NCBI GenBank assembly: GCA_013036995.1
Contig: JAAOXG010000059.1
Coordinates: forward strand, 1-64,000
Reading direction: 5' to 3'
DNA from: Lacrimispora defluvii
Lineage (GTDB): Bacteria > Bacillota > Clostridia > Lachnospirales > Lachnospiraceae
Length of the DNA: 64,000 nucleotides
In this document: piece by piece, positions 55,001-63,158 of the stretch
Numbering within the stretch: position 1 is the first letter of the stretch
Layout: each line of letters starts with the position of its first letter
Translations under genes and position numbers: made by a program
The notes under the pieces: model-generated
Seen by the model: only the letters and a program-made list of their open reading frames with translations
The model's database searches: none
Told to the model about the DNA's origin: nothing

Positions 55001-55345
55001 ATGCCTTTTATTAATTCAAAAGTAAATGTTGCGTTATCCGAAGAAGAGAAAGAACTGATAAAGGATAAACTTGGTCAGTCTATCAGTCTGATTCAGGGAA
55101 AGTCAGAAAGCTGGCTGATGGTTGGTTTTGAAGATAACTATTCTCTTTATTTTAAAGGAAAGAACAATACGAAGCTTGCTTTTGTAGAAGTTAAGATTTT
55201 CGGGCATGCTTCTGACCGGGATTTAGATCATCTAACTGCTGAGATTTCCAGAATTTTTAAAGAAGTACTTGGAATTGCCCAGGATAAGATCTATATTAAA
55301 TACGAAGAAGCAGAGCACTGGGGCTGGAATGGAGCAAACTTCTAA
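55001..55345 (+). CDS. MIF-like tautomerase family protein
   Basis: A 114-residue protein with SD AAAGGAGGAAAA. The N-terminal Pro (MPFINSKVN) is the catalytic base of the MIF/tautomerase fold once the Met is removed. GFEDNYSLYFKGKNNTKLAFVEVKIFG and KIYIKYEEAEHWGWNGANF complete the typical MIF pattern, including the final W.G.NG. The enzyme activity could be phenylpyruvate tautomerase; the biological role in bacteria is unclear. Confidence 0.85.
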   Translation: MPFINSKVNVALSEEEKELIKDKLGQSISLIQGKSESWLMVGFEDNYSLYFKGKNNTKLAFVEVKIFGHASDRDLDHLTAEISRIFKEVLGIAQDKIYIKYEEAEHWGWNGANF

Positions 55346-55381
55346 ATTTAACTGTTGACACGTCAGACAGGGGAGCAGCTT

Positions 55382-55888
55382 ATGGAGCTTTGGGATATCT
55401 ACGATGAAAACAGAGCGGCAACAGGAAGGACTCATGTCCGGGGAGTTCCGCTGGGAAAAGGGGAATATCATCTGATCGCTGATATCTGGACCGTAAATCA
55501 CAGGAATCAGATTCTACTGACCAGACGTCATCCGGATAAGCCTTACGGTTTAATGTGGGAGTGTACCGGCGGTTCGGTTCTTGCCGGCGAGACCACAGTG
55601 GAAGGGGCTATAAGAGAACTTTGGGAAGAAGCCGGAATTCATGCAGAAAAAGAGGAATTGACGCTGATTCACAGCATCAGACAGAGGGAACGGTTTGTGG
55701 ATACTTATATCAACAGGCAGAATATCACAAAAGAAAATCTTAAGTTACAGGCAGAGGAAGTAGTGGATGCAAAGTTTGTGACATTTGATGAACTTCTTGA
55801 TCTGTGGAAGCAGGGAATTGTAGTTCCCAAATCCCGGTTTCTTCTATATAAAGACAGGATCAGAGAATTTATCAATCCGCCGTCATAA
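55382..55888 (+). CDS. Nudix hydrolase
   Basis: A 168-residue protein. SD GGGGAG sets ATG 55382; the TTG at 55355 is less likely. The Nudix box is complete: GGSVLAGETTVEGAIRELWEEAGI (GX5EX7REUXEEXGU). YDENRAATGRTHVRGVPLGKGEYHLIADIW is the isopentenyl-diphosphate isomerase-like start, often seen in this clostridial type. Substrate unknown. Its 3' end overlaps the converging tmcAL by 6 bases. Confidence 0.9.
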   Translation: MELWDIYDENRAATGRTHVRGVPLGKGEYHLIADIWTVNHRNQILLTRRHPDKPYGLMWECTGGSVLAGETTVEGAIRELWEEAGIHAEKEELTLIHSIRQRERFVDTYINRQNITKENLKLQAEEVVDAKFVTFDELLDLWKQGIVVPKSRFLLYKDRIREFINPPS

Positions 55889-57148
55889 TATGACGACGGA
55901 TTGTGTAAATTCATTTTTGATTTTTATATTATATTTAGCCTGCAATACTGTCTGATAAATGTGAGAAGAATAGAAGTCATGGCGGAGCATAGCTGCAGCT
56001 GCTCCCGTTAGATTAGTTTCTGCGCCGGCAGTTTTTGCGATAAGAGGGATGCTCCCTCTTTTTTTTATTTCTCCCATCAGGGATACGGATTCTCTTTTAA
56101 ATCCCAGAATTCTGGCATAAGGAGCATAGCCTGCCCGCCTGCCATCTTCCGCCAGCTGGCCGGTTGTCCCCAGCATAATATGGAGCAAGGCACGGCTCAC
56201 TCTTGTATAGGTGTATTGTCTGGTTTTTAACTGGTTGATCTTTTCTTCAAAGGTATGATAATCAGGAAGCTGTTTTGTAATTCTTGCAGCCATTTCTTCT
56301 GATACATCGGAAAAATTACTAAAAGGAATTCCATCCATAGACAGCCTTAGGAGAGCGGAATTTAAAAGAAGACTGAAATCGTCACAGTAAAGAGGTTTGC
56401 TTTCCTGTATCTTTAATTTTACCGGATCTGGTACATAATCGAAGACTGTATTTTCAGCCTCATTGTAATGTTCTCCTGATTCCCTTAATGCCTTTCTAAG
56501 TCCGGTTGCGGAGCAAAAACGATCGGGCATAAGAAGAGGGTCGTGATAGCCGCTTCCATTTCTTACAATGGTCAAAGGCGTTAAAGCAGCATTTTGTCTA
56601 TCAATGGCCTTTAAATATTCAATTCCCAAAATGTTGTTGGGAGAGGCCAGAATCGAGGCATCTTCTTTCCCTACAGCTCCGCTGGTGACAAGAGCGGTGT
56701 TTCTTGCCTCTGGAAAAGTAACCCCCTTTTTTAGTTCTTTACGCAACTCATCTGAATAAACAGCAGGTTCATTGGCGAGAATAGTAGCAATAGCGGAAAG
56801 TTTTTCCATATCACCGCTTTCACTGCCAAAACATACGGTATCAACTGCCCCCAGACCGTTTAGCAGTGCCACGGAGCAGGCAGCAAAGTCTTCCGCGCTT
56901 CCGGAAGCAAAAACAGACGGGATTTCCAATACAAGATCAGCTCCGCAGGAAAGTGCCATGGCAGTCCTTGTATACTTATCATAGATGGCAGGAGCTCCCC
57001 GCTGTACAAAATCTCCACTCATGACTACCACGGCATATTCTGCATTTGACAGTTCTTTCGCTTTTCTGATATGATAGGCGTGGCCGTTGTGAAAGGGGTT
57101 GTATTCAGCGATAATACCTACAGCATGCAAATTTTTCTCTTTTATCAT
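55883..57148 (-). CDS. tmcAL: tRNA(Met) cytidine acetate ligase (TmcAL)
   Basis: A 421-residue nucleotidyltransferase-fold enzyme that makes N4-acetylcytidine at the wobble base of elongator tRNA-Met from acetate and ATP. AVGIIAEYNPFHNGHAYHI carries the HxGH-like motif, VMSGDFVQRGAPAI and LASPNNILGIEYLKAI are TmcAL signatures. SD AAAGGAC is 8 bases before ATG 57148 (57175 is less supported). Formerly YlbM/DUF795. Confidence 0.92.
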   Translation of the reverse strand: MIKEKNLHAVGIIAEYNPFHNGHAYHIRKAKELSNAEYAVVVMSGDFVQRGAPAIYDKYTRTAMALSCGADLVLEIPSVFASGSAEDFAACSVALLNGLGAVDTVCFGSESGDMEKLSAIATILANEPAVYSDELRKELKKGVTFPEARNTALVTSGAVGKEDASILASPNNILGIEYLKAIDRQNAALTPLTIVRNGSGYHDPLLMPDRFCSATGLRKALRESGEHYNEAENTVFDYVPDPVKLKIQESKPLYCDDFSLLLNSALLRLSMDGIPFSNFSDVSEEMAARITKQLPDYHTFEEKINQLKTRQYTYTRVSRALLHIMLGTTGQLAEDGRRAGYAPYARILGFKRESVSLMGEIKKRGSIPLIAKTAGAETNLTGAAAAMLRHDFYSSHIYQTVLQAKYNIKIKNEFTQSVVIL

Positions 57149-57227
57149 AAAAAACGTCCTTTTTCTATTTTTCAACCTATATTATGCTATTGTTTTGCAA
57201 AAAATGCAAATTATTTTGTCACAACAC

Positions 57228-57256
57228 TTGAAAATTTTCAGGAATGCTCATAGAAT
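57228..57256 (+). promoter_or_regulatory. promoter of pduL-ackA
   Basis: TTGAAA (57228-57233), 17 bases, TAGAAT (57251-57256). The -35 is part of the palindrome TGAAAATTTTCA (57229-57240). Confidence 0.7.
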
Positions 57257-57310
57257 AGAGTGAGAATCAAGAAGAAGCATTGATCAATTAGAACAGGAGA
57301 ATAGATAAGT

Positions 57311-57880
57311 ATGAATTTTATCGTTGAAACATCAGCTCGTCATGTACATTTATCTCAGGAACATCTTGAGATTTTATTTGGACAGGGATATGAATTAACC
57401 AAGAAGAAAGAATTATCCCAGCCAGGTCAGTTTGCTTGCGAGGAGAGAGTTACTGTTGTGGGATCAAAAGGTGAGTTCAAAGGAGTTTCCATTTTGGGAC
57501 CAGTCAGAAAATCTACTCAGGTGGAACTTTCTCTGACAGATGCCCGCTCTGCAGGAATCGCCGCACCAGTAAGAGAATCCGGAGATATTGCAGGCAGCGG
57601 ACCATGCAAGATTGTCGGACCAGCAGGTGAAATTGATATCACAGAAGGTGTAATTGCAGCAAAGCGTCATATTCATGCAACGCCTGCAGATGCACAAAAA
57701 CTGGGAGTTGAAAACGGCGAAATCGTTTCTGTGAAAGTTGATACTAATGGCAGAAGTCTTGTTTTCGGAGATGTAGTTGTACGTGTAAGCGAGTCCTATG
57801 CTCTGGCTATGCACATTGATACGGATGAATCTAACGCAGCAGGCTGCGGCAGAGAACAGTACGGCGAAATTGTAAAATAA
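57311..57880 (+). CDS. pduL: PduL-type phosphotransacylase
   Basis: A 189-residue zinc enzyme that transfers acyl groups between CoA and phosphate. Motifs: ETSARHVHLSQEHLE, VRKSTQVELSLTDAR, AAKRHIHATPADA and MHIDTDESNAAG, with the His ligands for two metals. No N-terminal microcompartment-targeting peptide is present, so it is a free cytosolic form. In front of ackA it takes the place of Pta. SD CAGGAGAAT precedes ATG 57311. Confidence 0.92.
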   Translation: MNFIVETSARHVHLSQEHLEILFGQGYELTKKKELSQPGQFACEERVTVVGSKGEFKGVSILGPVRKSTQVELSLTDARSAGIAAPVRESGDIAGSGPCKIVGPAGEIDITEGVIAAKRHIHATPADAQKLGVENGEIVSVKVDTNGRSLVFGDVVVRVSESYALAMHIDTDESNAAGCGREQYGEIVK

Positions 57881-57900
57881 TTAAAGGAGAATTTAGTTTT

Positions 57901-59094
57901 ATGAAAATTTTAGTTATTAACTGCGGAAGCTCTTCCTTAAAGTATCAGCTGATTGATATGGAAAATGAGGGAGTTTTAGCAATAGGTTTATGCGAAAGAA
58001 TTGGTATTAACGGATCCAAACTGACTCACAAAGCAGAAGGAAAAGGCAAATTCCAGTTAGAAGAAGAGATGCCTAACCACACTGTAGCAATCAAGCTGGT
58101 TATGGATGCCCTGGTTGATCCTGAGCATGGAGTAATCAAAGATACCAGTGAAATTTCTGCAGTAGGACACCGTGTTCTCCATGCCGGTACTATTTACAGT
58201 GATTCTATCGTTGTTAATGAAGATGTCAAAAAAGTGATCCGTGACTGTTTCGATTTAGGTCCTCTGCATAACCCTGCAAACTTAATGGGTATTGAGGCAT
58301 GTGAAACAGCTATGCCAGGAACACCAAACGTAGCTGTTTTTGATACTGCATTTGGTATGGGTATGCCGGAGAAGGCTTCTCTTTACGCAATTCCTATGGA
58401 ATATTATGAAAAATACAGCATTCGCCGTTACGGCTTCCATGGAACAAGCCACAGCTTCGTTTCCAAAGAAGCACTGGGCTTTTGCGGACTGGATTCCCAA
58501 AATGGCAAGGTAATTGTCTGCCACTTAGGAAACGGCGCAAGCATCTCTGCTTCCATCGGAGGCAAGTGCGTGGATACAAGTATGGGTCTTACTCCTCTTG
58601 AGGGACTTATTATGGGAACCAGAAGTGGTGATATTGATCCTGCTGTGATTCAGTTTATCTGCAATAAAGAAGGAAAGACAGTCAATGAGGTTCTGGATAT
58701 CTTAAATAAAAAATCCGGTATTCTTGGTATGTCTGGCGGAATTTCCAGCGATTTCCGTGATGTTCAGAAAGCACAGGCAGAGGGAAATCACCTGGCTGAT
58801 ACAGCAATTAATGCATATATCTATCGTGTTGCAAAATACATCGGCGCTTATACCGCAGCTATGAACGGAGTAGATGCCATCGTATTTACAGCAGGAGTAG
58901 GCGAGAATGATAAGCCGATCCGTGCAGGAATCTGTTCTTATTTATCCTATCTTGGCGTAGAAATCGATGAAGAAGCTAACAGCCACAGAGGCGAGCGCAT
59001 GATGATTTCCACCCCTGATTCCAAGGTAAAAGTATGTGTAATTCCTACAAATGAAGAGCTTGCAATTGCAAGAGAGACAAAAGCTTTGGTATAA
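57901..59094 (+). CDS. ackA: acetate kinase
   Basis: A 397-residue ASKHA-fold kinase for ATP formation from acetyl phosphate. MKILVINCGSSSLKYQL, AVGHRVLHAGT, YGFHGTSHSFVS and HLGNGASISAS, GGISSDFRDV and FTAGVGEN are the signatures, with catalytic Arg and Asp in place. Length is standard. It forms a two-gene operon with pduL (20-base gap), so acetyl-CoA is converted to acetate and ATP here. Confidence 0.97.
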   Translation: MKILVINCGSSSLKYQLIDMENEGVLAIGLCERIGINGSKLTHKAEGKGKFQLEEEMPNHTVAIKLVMDALVDPEHGVIKDTSEISAVGHRVLHAGTIYSDSIVVNEDVKKVIRDCFDLGPLHNPANLMGIEACETAMPGTPNVAVFDTAFGMGMPEKASLYAIPMEYYEKYSIRRYGFHGTSHSFVSKEALGFCGLDSQNGKVIVCHLGNGASISASIGGKCVDTSMGLTPLEGLIMGTRSGDIDPAVIQFICNKEGKTVNEVLDILNKKSGILGMSGGISSDFRDVQKAQAEGNHLADTAINAYIYRVAKYIGAYTAAMNGVDAIVFTAGVGENDKPIRAGICSYLSYLGVEIDEEANSHRGERMMISTPDSKVKVCVIPTNEELAIARETKALV

Positions 59095-59109
59095 TTCCTT
59101 AAATATTAG

Positions 59110-59132
59110 CACATTATAGTTTTTATAATGTG
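59110..59132 (+). terminator. hairpin after ackA
   Basis: CACATTATA (59110-59118) pairs with TATAATGTG (59124-59132) around five bases. The sequence after it lacks a clear T run, so the terminator is weak or needs confirmation. Confidence 0.45.
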
Positions 59133-59150
59133 AAATATGGAAATATTTTG

Positions 59151-59191
59151 TTGACAAATAGTGCGCCCCTATGTATAATTACATAGGTGCG
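59151..59191 (+). promoter_or_regulatory. consensus promoter of yceD-rpmF overlapped by a palindromic operator
   Basis: TTGACA (59151-59156), 17 bases, TATAAT (59174-59179): a perfect sigma-A promoter. The inverted repeat CGCCCCTATGTA (59164-59175) / TACATAGGTGCG (59180-59191), 11 of 12 pairs, straddles the -10 with only TAAT between the arms. A repressor bound here would block RNA polymerase. The DNA-binding protein is unknown. Confidence 0.75.
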
Positions 59192-59208
59192 TATTAGGAG
59201 ACTATAAT

Positions 59209-59736
59209 ATGCTTATTAATTTAACCGAGTTGTTTACCCTGGAAGGGAAAGAGAAAACCTATACACTTGATATAGAGATGAAGACTTATCATGGACCCTA
59301 CGGAGATTATGAAATAGCAGATGCCAAACCGGTAGTGCTGCGGATCATGAATCTGGGTGGAAAGAAACTGGAGCTGGAAGGAAAAGTGGAACTCACTTTG
59401 CTGATTCCCTGTGACCGTTGTCTGGAGCCTGTCCGTAATGAGCTGAGTTTTGATGTCATTCGAACGGTTGATTTAAGTGAAACCGGGGATGAGAGTGAAG
59501 AGGATCTCGAAGAACAGCCATATGTAATTGGTTATTGTCTGGATGTAGACCAGTTGGTTTGTGATGAACTCATACTGAATCTGCCTATGAAGGTTCTCTG
59601 CAGTGAAGACTGTAAGGGAATTTGTAATAGATGTGGAACAAATCTCAATCATGAGACTTGTGACTGCGATGTTAGGTCGCTTGACCCGAGAATGGCAGTC
59701 ATCCAGGATATTTTTAAACAGTTTAAGGAGGTGTAA
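59209..59736 (+). CDS. yceD: YceD-family protein (DUF177)
   Basis: A 175-residue protein with two Cys pairs (PCDRCLEPV near 68-71; CSEDCKGICNRCGTNLN near 140-152, then CDC), the usual DUF177 layout. It is linked to 23S rRNA or to L32/PlsX-region regulation in many bacteria and almost always lies just before rpmF. SD AGGAGAC precedes ATG 59209. Function not established. Confidence 0.9.
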   Translation: MLINLTELFTLEGKEKTYTLDIEMKTYHGPYGDYEIADAKPVVLRIMNLGGKKLELEGKVELTLLIPCDRCLEPVRNELSFDVIRTVDLSETGDESEEDLEEQPYVIGYCLDVDQLVCDELILNLPMKVLCSEDCKGICNRCGTNLNHETCDCDVRSLDPRMAVIQDIFKQFKEV

Positions 59737-59738
59737 CC

Positions 59739-59921
59739 ATGTCTATCTGTCCAAAGAATAAATCTTCTAAAGCTAGAAGAGACAAACGTAGAGCAAACTG
59801 GAAGATGAGCGCTCCGAACTTAGTGAAATGCAGCAAGTGCGGTGAGCTTATGATGCCACACAGAGTATGCAAAGCTTGCGGTTCTTATAACAAGAAAGAA
59901 ATCATTTCTGTTGCTGAATAA
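59739..59921 (+). CDS. rpmF: 50S ribosomal protein L32
   Basis: A 60-residue ribosomal protein. It starts SICPKNKSSKARRDKRRANWKM and carries a CSKCGELMMPHRVCKACG zinc finger (C+ form), which binds zinc and stabilises the protein. SD AAGGAGGTG lies 6 bases before ATG 59739. It starts two bases after yceD's stop. An intrinsic terminator follows, so plsX is not part of this operon here. Confidence 0.98.
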   Translation: MSICPKNKSSKARRDKRRANWKMSAPNLVKCSKCGELMMPHRVCKACGSYNKKEIISVAE

Positions 59922-59949
59922 TTTCAGTATGGAAATAGCTCAAAACATA

Positions 59950-59988
59950 AAAAGGCAGGGAATCTGATAATTCAGGTCCTTGTCTTTT
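59950..59988 (+). terminator. terminator after rpmF
   Basis: AAAAGGCAGGGA (59950-59961) pairs with TCCTTGTCTTTT (59977-59988) with two wobbles, then TTTTC. Confidence 0.75.
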
Positions 59989-60110
59989 CTTGTTGTGGAA
60001 AAATGTAGCCATACAGCTAATATTGATAATAAGGACGCAAGTATTTTGTTTTTTATCATTGGGTTCTATGCTATACTGAAAGAAAAATGACCAGCTTATG
60101 GGGGTATGAT

Positions 60111-61622
60111 ATGGCGCAGATAAAATTACCGGAAATCTTTCAGAATGGAATGATCATTCAGCGGAATAAGACGATTAAAATATGGGGAGAAGCTGAGGGA
60201 ACGGACAAGCTGAAAATCACCTTCTGTGGTGACAGCGCTTTTGCAGATATAAAAGAAGGGAAGTTTTATTGCCAATTAGCGGCAAAGGAAGCGGCATACG
60301 GGCAAAAATTAGAGATTTTTGCTGGTGAAAAAATGGAAGCGGATGTGATTCTGGAGGATATCTGTATTGGTGATATCTACATAGCAGCCGGTCAGTCCAA
60401 TATGGAATATTTTCTCAGATACGATGCCCACTGGAATGAGATAAAGCAGTGGGAGCGAAACGATATGATCCGTATGTTTAACTGCAAAAGAATTGCTTTT
60501 AACGGTCAAATCAGAGATCTCCCTGAATGCGGGAGCTGGTTTAAGGAACATGAATATCAGTGGGAGAGTTTTTCTGCTCCAGGCTATTCCTTTGCCAGAT
60601 CCATTCAGCCGGTGATTGGTGTACCGGTAGGGATTATAGGCTGTAACTGGGGTGGAACTCCTGCCTGCGCATGGATGGAAGCATCTTATCTGAATGAGGA
60701 ACCTCTGTCTGTGTTTAAAAAAGAATATGAGGAGGCTGTGGAGGCTGTTGATGCGGAAGAAATGAGACGACTCAGCCTTGAGGCCTGGGAATATGAGGAT
60801 TCCTACCTTCATCAGGTTGCCTGGAGAGCAATGATGTATGGGATGAACCAGCAGGATCAGGAGCGGTGGATGCATGAAACTGCAGATGCGCCAGTTCTGC
60901 CTATGGGACCTTATCATCACTACCGGCCTTCCGGATTGTATGAAATGATGCTGAAAGACCTTGCTCCTTTTTCTGTGAAGGGAGTTTTATGGTATCAGGG
61001 GGAATCCGATGCAGGACATGGGGAGATATATGATAAAACCTTTGCTTCTCTAATCCGCTGCTGGAGGGACTTATGGCAGGATGAACTGCCGTTTCTCTTC
61101 GTTCAGCTGGCGCCGTTTGGCAAATGGCTTGGCATAGGAGGAGAAGATTATCCGGTGGTGAGGGAGAGCCAGGAGCGGGTATCCAAAAATGTACCAGGTA
61201 CAGGCATGATCTCTATTATGGATCTGGGAATGTATGAGGATATCCATCCCAAAAGAAAGAAGGAAGTGGGGGAACGCCTGGCACTTCTGGCAAGGGGATT
61301 GATCTATGGGGAAGACATCTTATGTGAATCTCCGGAGTTTATAGGGGGAGAGCGGGAAGGAAACCGGATCCGTCTGCATTTTTCCCATACCGGATCAAAA
61401 CTACACGTAAATGGGAACGTTATTAAGAGCCTGTGCATAGAACAGGGTGGTATTTTAAGGGGCATAAAGGAATTTAAATCAGATCGGGATTTGTTGCTGA
61501 CGTTTGAAACTCTGACAGAGGAACCGGTTGAAATCAGATTTGCAAAAGAAGGATACTGTGAAGTTAATCTGTTTAACGAAGCAGATCTTCCTGTAAAGCC
61601 ATTTGCTGCTGTGGTTATTTAG
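60111..61622 (+). CDS. sialate O-acetylesterase-like SGNH carbohydrate esterase
   Basis: A 503-residue esterase; SD GGGGGT (60098-60103) sets ATG 60111. There is no signal peptide, so it works in the cytoplasm. Pattern of the SASA/CE20-like family: MIIQRNKTIKIWGEA at the N-terminus, AAGQSNMEYFL (nucleophile Ser), WGGTPACAWM, VLWYQGESDAG (the second conserved block) and DIHPKRKKEVGERLA, in which the Asp and His of the triad lie. It probably removes acetyl groups from a glycan imported by another system. It is followed closely by a GH43 gene. Confidence 0.85.
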   Translation: MAQIKLPEIFQNGMIIQRNKTIKIWGEAEGTDKLKITFCGDSAFADIKEGKFYCQLAAKEAAYGQKLEIFAGEKMEADVILEDICIGDIYIAAGQSNMEYFLRYDAHWNEIKQWERNDMIRMFNCKRIAFNGQIRDLPECGSWFKEHEYQWESFSAPGYSFARSIQPVIGVPVGIIGCNWGGTPACAWMEASYLNEEPLSVFKKEYEEAVEAVDAEEMRRLSLEAWEYEDSYLHQVAWRAMMYGMNQQDQERWMHETADAPVLPMGPYHHYRPSGLYEMMLKDLAPFSVKGVLWYQGESDAGHGEIYDKTFASLIRCWRDLWQDELPFLFVQLAPFGKWLGIGGEDYPVVRESQERVSKNVPGTGMISIMDLGMYEDIHPKRKKEVGERLALLARGLIYGEDILCESPEFIGGEREGNRIRLHFSHTGSKLHVNGNVIKSLCIEQGGILRGIKEFKSDRDLLLTFETLTEEPVEIRFAKEGYCEVNLFNEADLPVKPFAAVVI

Positions 61623-61631
61623 GAGGCTGCC

Positions 61632-63158
61632 ATGGTAAAAATAATAAATCCAATACAAAAAGGCTTTTATCCTGATCCATCCATATGCAGGGTTTCTGAT
61701 GATTACTACATGGTTCATTCTACCTTTGCATATGCACCTGGTATTCCTGTATTCAAAAGCCGTGATTTAACGAACTGGACTTTAATCGGGCACGTTCTGG
61801 AACGGAGGGAGCAGCTTGGGCTGCCCGGAGCCAGAGTTTCCCAAGGAATTTATGCGCCCACAATCAGGTACCACAAAGGATTGTTCTATGTTATTGCCAC
61901 CAATGTATCCGCAGGCGGAAATTTCTATGTTACTGCAACAAATCCCAAAGGTCCATGGTCAGACCCGGTTTTTCTGGAAAATGCGCCGGGAATTGATCCC
62001 AGTCTGTATTTCGAAGAAGATACCTGCTATTACATCGGACAGCGTACAAAGGAACATCCGGCTTATTACGGTGATTGTGAGATATGGATTCAGGAGCTTG
62101 ATTTAAAGGATAAAAAGCTGGTGAAACAACCAGTTGTATTGTTTGATGGAAGTATGAAACACACGATATGGGCGGAAGGACCTCATCTGTACCGAATTGG
62201 CGGTATGTATTATCTTCTTCTTGCAGAGGGAGGAACGGAATTTAATCACAGTGTAACGGTCGCTCGTAGTCAGAGTCTTTTTGGCCCCTATGAGGCATGC
62301 CCCAATAATCCGATTTTAACCCATCGTCATTTGGGGCATAATTATCCGGTGCAGTGTATCGGGCATGGGGATCTGATTGAGACTCCGGATAAAAAATGGT
62401 TTATGGTGATGCTTGGTACAAGACCTTTAAATGGCTGTGCTGAATTAGGAAGAGAGACATTTCTTGCAGATGTAATATGGGAAGATGGCTGGCCGGTGGT
62501 CAGTCCCGGTTTGGGAAAGGTGCCTGAGTACCTGGAGTTATCCGCTTCGGATATTAAGCAGGAGGTTTTACCGTCAGAATCCCATATTAAGTGGACAGAT
62601 CCCCTTGACATGCGCTTTATTGGTTTAAGAGATCATCCATCCCGTCTGCCTCTGAAAATCACCGGGGCTGGCAGCCTGCAGCTTCCTTATCTTCCTGAAA
62701 CCATAGAGGATTTGTCTGTTCCTGCCTATATAGGAATCCGGCTTTTATCCAGAACTTTTCATATCCGGACAACCATGAAGTCCGAGCCTGAAGGGGCGGA
62801 GGAAGCGGGGCTTGTTTATTTTTACAATGAAACCCATTATGTAAAAGTTGTCATTCGTGAAAGAGAAGGGAAGCTGGAAGCGGTAACAATCATTCGAAAA
62901 GGGGACAATTGGGAGGAGAAAGGCAGAACAGAAGTCACCGGCAAGATTCATGAAATTAAGCTGTTAGGACATGACCAGACACTGTCTGTTGAGATTGATA
63001 ACCAGGCCACAGTCCAGCCTTTCCATATAGGGGATCTCTGTTCACAAAAAGCCGGTGGATTCACCGGCTGTACTGTAGGGGTTTATGCTTCTTCCGTACA
63101 TGAGGCTTCTGAACGTTTCGCAGTCTTTGAACCGCTTCAAGTCAACTTTTTTGATTAA
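61632..63158 (+). CDS. GH43 glycosidase (beta-xylosidase/alpha-arabinofuranosidase-like)
   Basis: A 508-residue enzyme, no signal peptide. The five-bladed propeller (about 1-300) shows GFYPDPSICRV (catalytic-base Asp), GIDPSLYFEEDT (pKa-modulating Asp) and IWAEGPHLYR (acid Glu). The C-terminal beta-sandwich of about 190 residues is typical of GH43_12-type proteins. It likely removes xylose or arabinose from imported oligosaccharides. SD GGAGGC is 5 bases before ATG 61632, 9 bases after the esterase stop, so they form an operon. Confidence 0.88.
   Translation: MVKIINPIQKGFYPDPSICRVSDDYYMVHSTFAYAPGIPVFKSRDLTNWTLIGHVLERREQLGLPGARVSQGIYAPTIRYHKGLFYVIATNVSAGGNFYVTATNPKGPWSDPVFLENAPGIDPSLYFEEDTCYYIGQRTKEHPAYYGDCEIWIQELDLKDKKLVKQPVVLFDGSMKHTIWAEGPHLYRIGGMYYLLLAEGGTEFNHSVTVARSQSLFGPYEACPNNPILTHRHLGHNYPVQCIGHGDLIETPDKKWFMVMLGTRPLNGCAELGRETFLADVIWEDGWPVVSPGLGKVPEYLELSASDIKQEVLPSESHIKWTDPLDMRFIGLRDHPSRLPLKITGAGSLQLPYLPETIEDLSVPAYIGIRLLSRTFHIRTTMKSEPEGAEEAGLVYFYNETHYVKVVIREREGKLEAVTIIRKGDNWEEKGRTEVTGKIHEIKLLGHDQTLSVEIDNQATVQPFHIGDLCSQKAGGFTGCTVGVYASSVHEASERFAVFEPLQVNFFD

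Noticed and set aside
59110-59132. Strong terminator after ackA
   Set aside because: The hairpin is AT-rich and no T run follows, so it was recorded only at low confidence.
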